A program made the position numbers and the translations under genes. A DNA stretch of 64,000 bases from Rhodobacterales bacterium LSUCC0387 (lineage in GTDB: Bacteria > Pseudomonadota > Alphaproteobacteria > Rhodobacterales > Rhodobacteraceae): assembly GCA_015689775.1 (NCBI GenBank), contig WVSR01000003.1, forward strand, positions 232,808 to 296,807, read 5' to 3'. A model generated the notes under the pieces. That model searched no databases. It saw only the letters and a program-made list of their open reading frames with translations, and was not told where the DNA came from. Of the stretch, positions 63,872 to 64,000 are shown piece by piece; within the stretch, counting starts at the first letter, position 1, and each line of letters opens with the position of its first letter.

Positions 63872-64000
63872 TTAAGCGATGATCTTGGAGACCACGCCTG
63901 CGCCGACTGTACGGCCACCTTCACGGATCGCGAAGCGCAGACCGTCTTCCATCGCGATAGGGGCGATCAGCTCGACTTCAAACTTCAGGTTGTCGCCGGG
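63872..64000 (-). CDS. tuf: elongation factor Tu, C-terminal end (partial)
   Basis: The last 42 codons read [20 protein letters not shown] then [22 protein letters not shown], the invariant end of EF-Tu domain 3. EF-Tu carries aminoacyl-tRNA to the A site. Most of the gene is outside the window. In alphaproteobacteria there is usually a second tuf copy near rpoBC; this is the copy upstream of rpsJ. Confidence 0.97.
   Translation of the reverse strand, partial: PGDNLKFEVELIAPIAMEDGLRFAIREGGRTVGAGVVSKIIA

Overview
The window is a chromosomal core region of an alphaproteobacterium, almost certainly a member of the Rhodobacteraceae (Rhodobacter/Roseobacter group). This rests on the gene orders ffh - chorismate mutase - rpsP - rimM - trmD - rplS - rpmE and miaB - phoH - ybeY - corC - lnt, on the aapJQMP transporter, an ATP12 chaperone gene, adk between secY and rpsM, and a SAM/SAH-type riboswitch leader in front of metK. 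Base composition looks like the high fifties in percent GC and is even throughout. I see no integrase, transposase, phage gene, CRISPR array or rRNA. One tRNA gene (Arg-ACG) is present.

Layout. 1-3370 (+): the end of ffh, chorismate mutase, S16, a small membrane-protein gene that has to be read by hand, RimM, TrmD, L19 and L31, closed by a strong terminator. 3547-16327 (-): a lone 6-phosphogluconate-dehydrogenase-like gene, then rpsA, cmk, aroA, trmB, metK (riboswitch), lnt, corC, ybeY, phoH and miaB. 16914-21524 (-): a small heat-shock protein with a ROSE-like RNA thermometer leader, and the glycolate oxidase genes glcD, glcE and glcF. 21647-29507: a HemJ-like membrane protein (+), a four-gene MoxR/DUF58/DUF4159 block (-) and a DUF1285 gene (+). 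29593-31108 (-): tRNA-Arg and an orphan sensor kinase. 31245-39148 (+, with one lipoprotein gene on -): rpmH, rnpA, yidD, ttcA, yidC, a MOSC protein, engB, argB, a ferredoxin-like protein and SixA. 39155-43655 (-): the aap amino-acid ABC transporter. 43889-48113 (-): ATP12, a HAD phosphatase, an RluA pseudouridine synthase, CrcB and RarA/MgsA. 48232-64000 (-): the fused S10/spc/alpha ribosomal-protein region from the end of tuf to rplQ.

The genes mostly serve translation: ribosomal proteins, ribosome maturation (RimM, YbeY, EngB), tRNA modification (TrmD, TrmB, MiaB, TtcA), RNase P protein, and membrane insertion (SecY, YidC, YidD). The rest is central metabolism (aroA, argB, metK, cmk, adk, glcDEF) and one nutrient importer.

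Most of what is unusual lies between or inside these operons. A 2-oxoglutarate/Fe(II) oxygenase-like gene sits on the opposite strand inside the ribosomal protein cluster, next to rplP, with a two-way terminator that would split the operon. There are two well-formed regulatory RNAs (metK riboswitch, hsp20 thermometer), a structured rplS leader, a 307-base structured gap between rplW and rplB, and a run of strong hairpins between genes. Every product name comes from reading the translated sequences; no database search was made.
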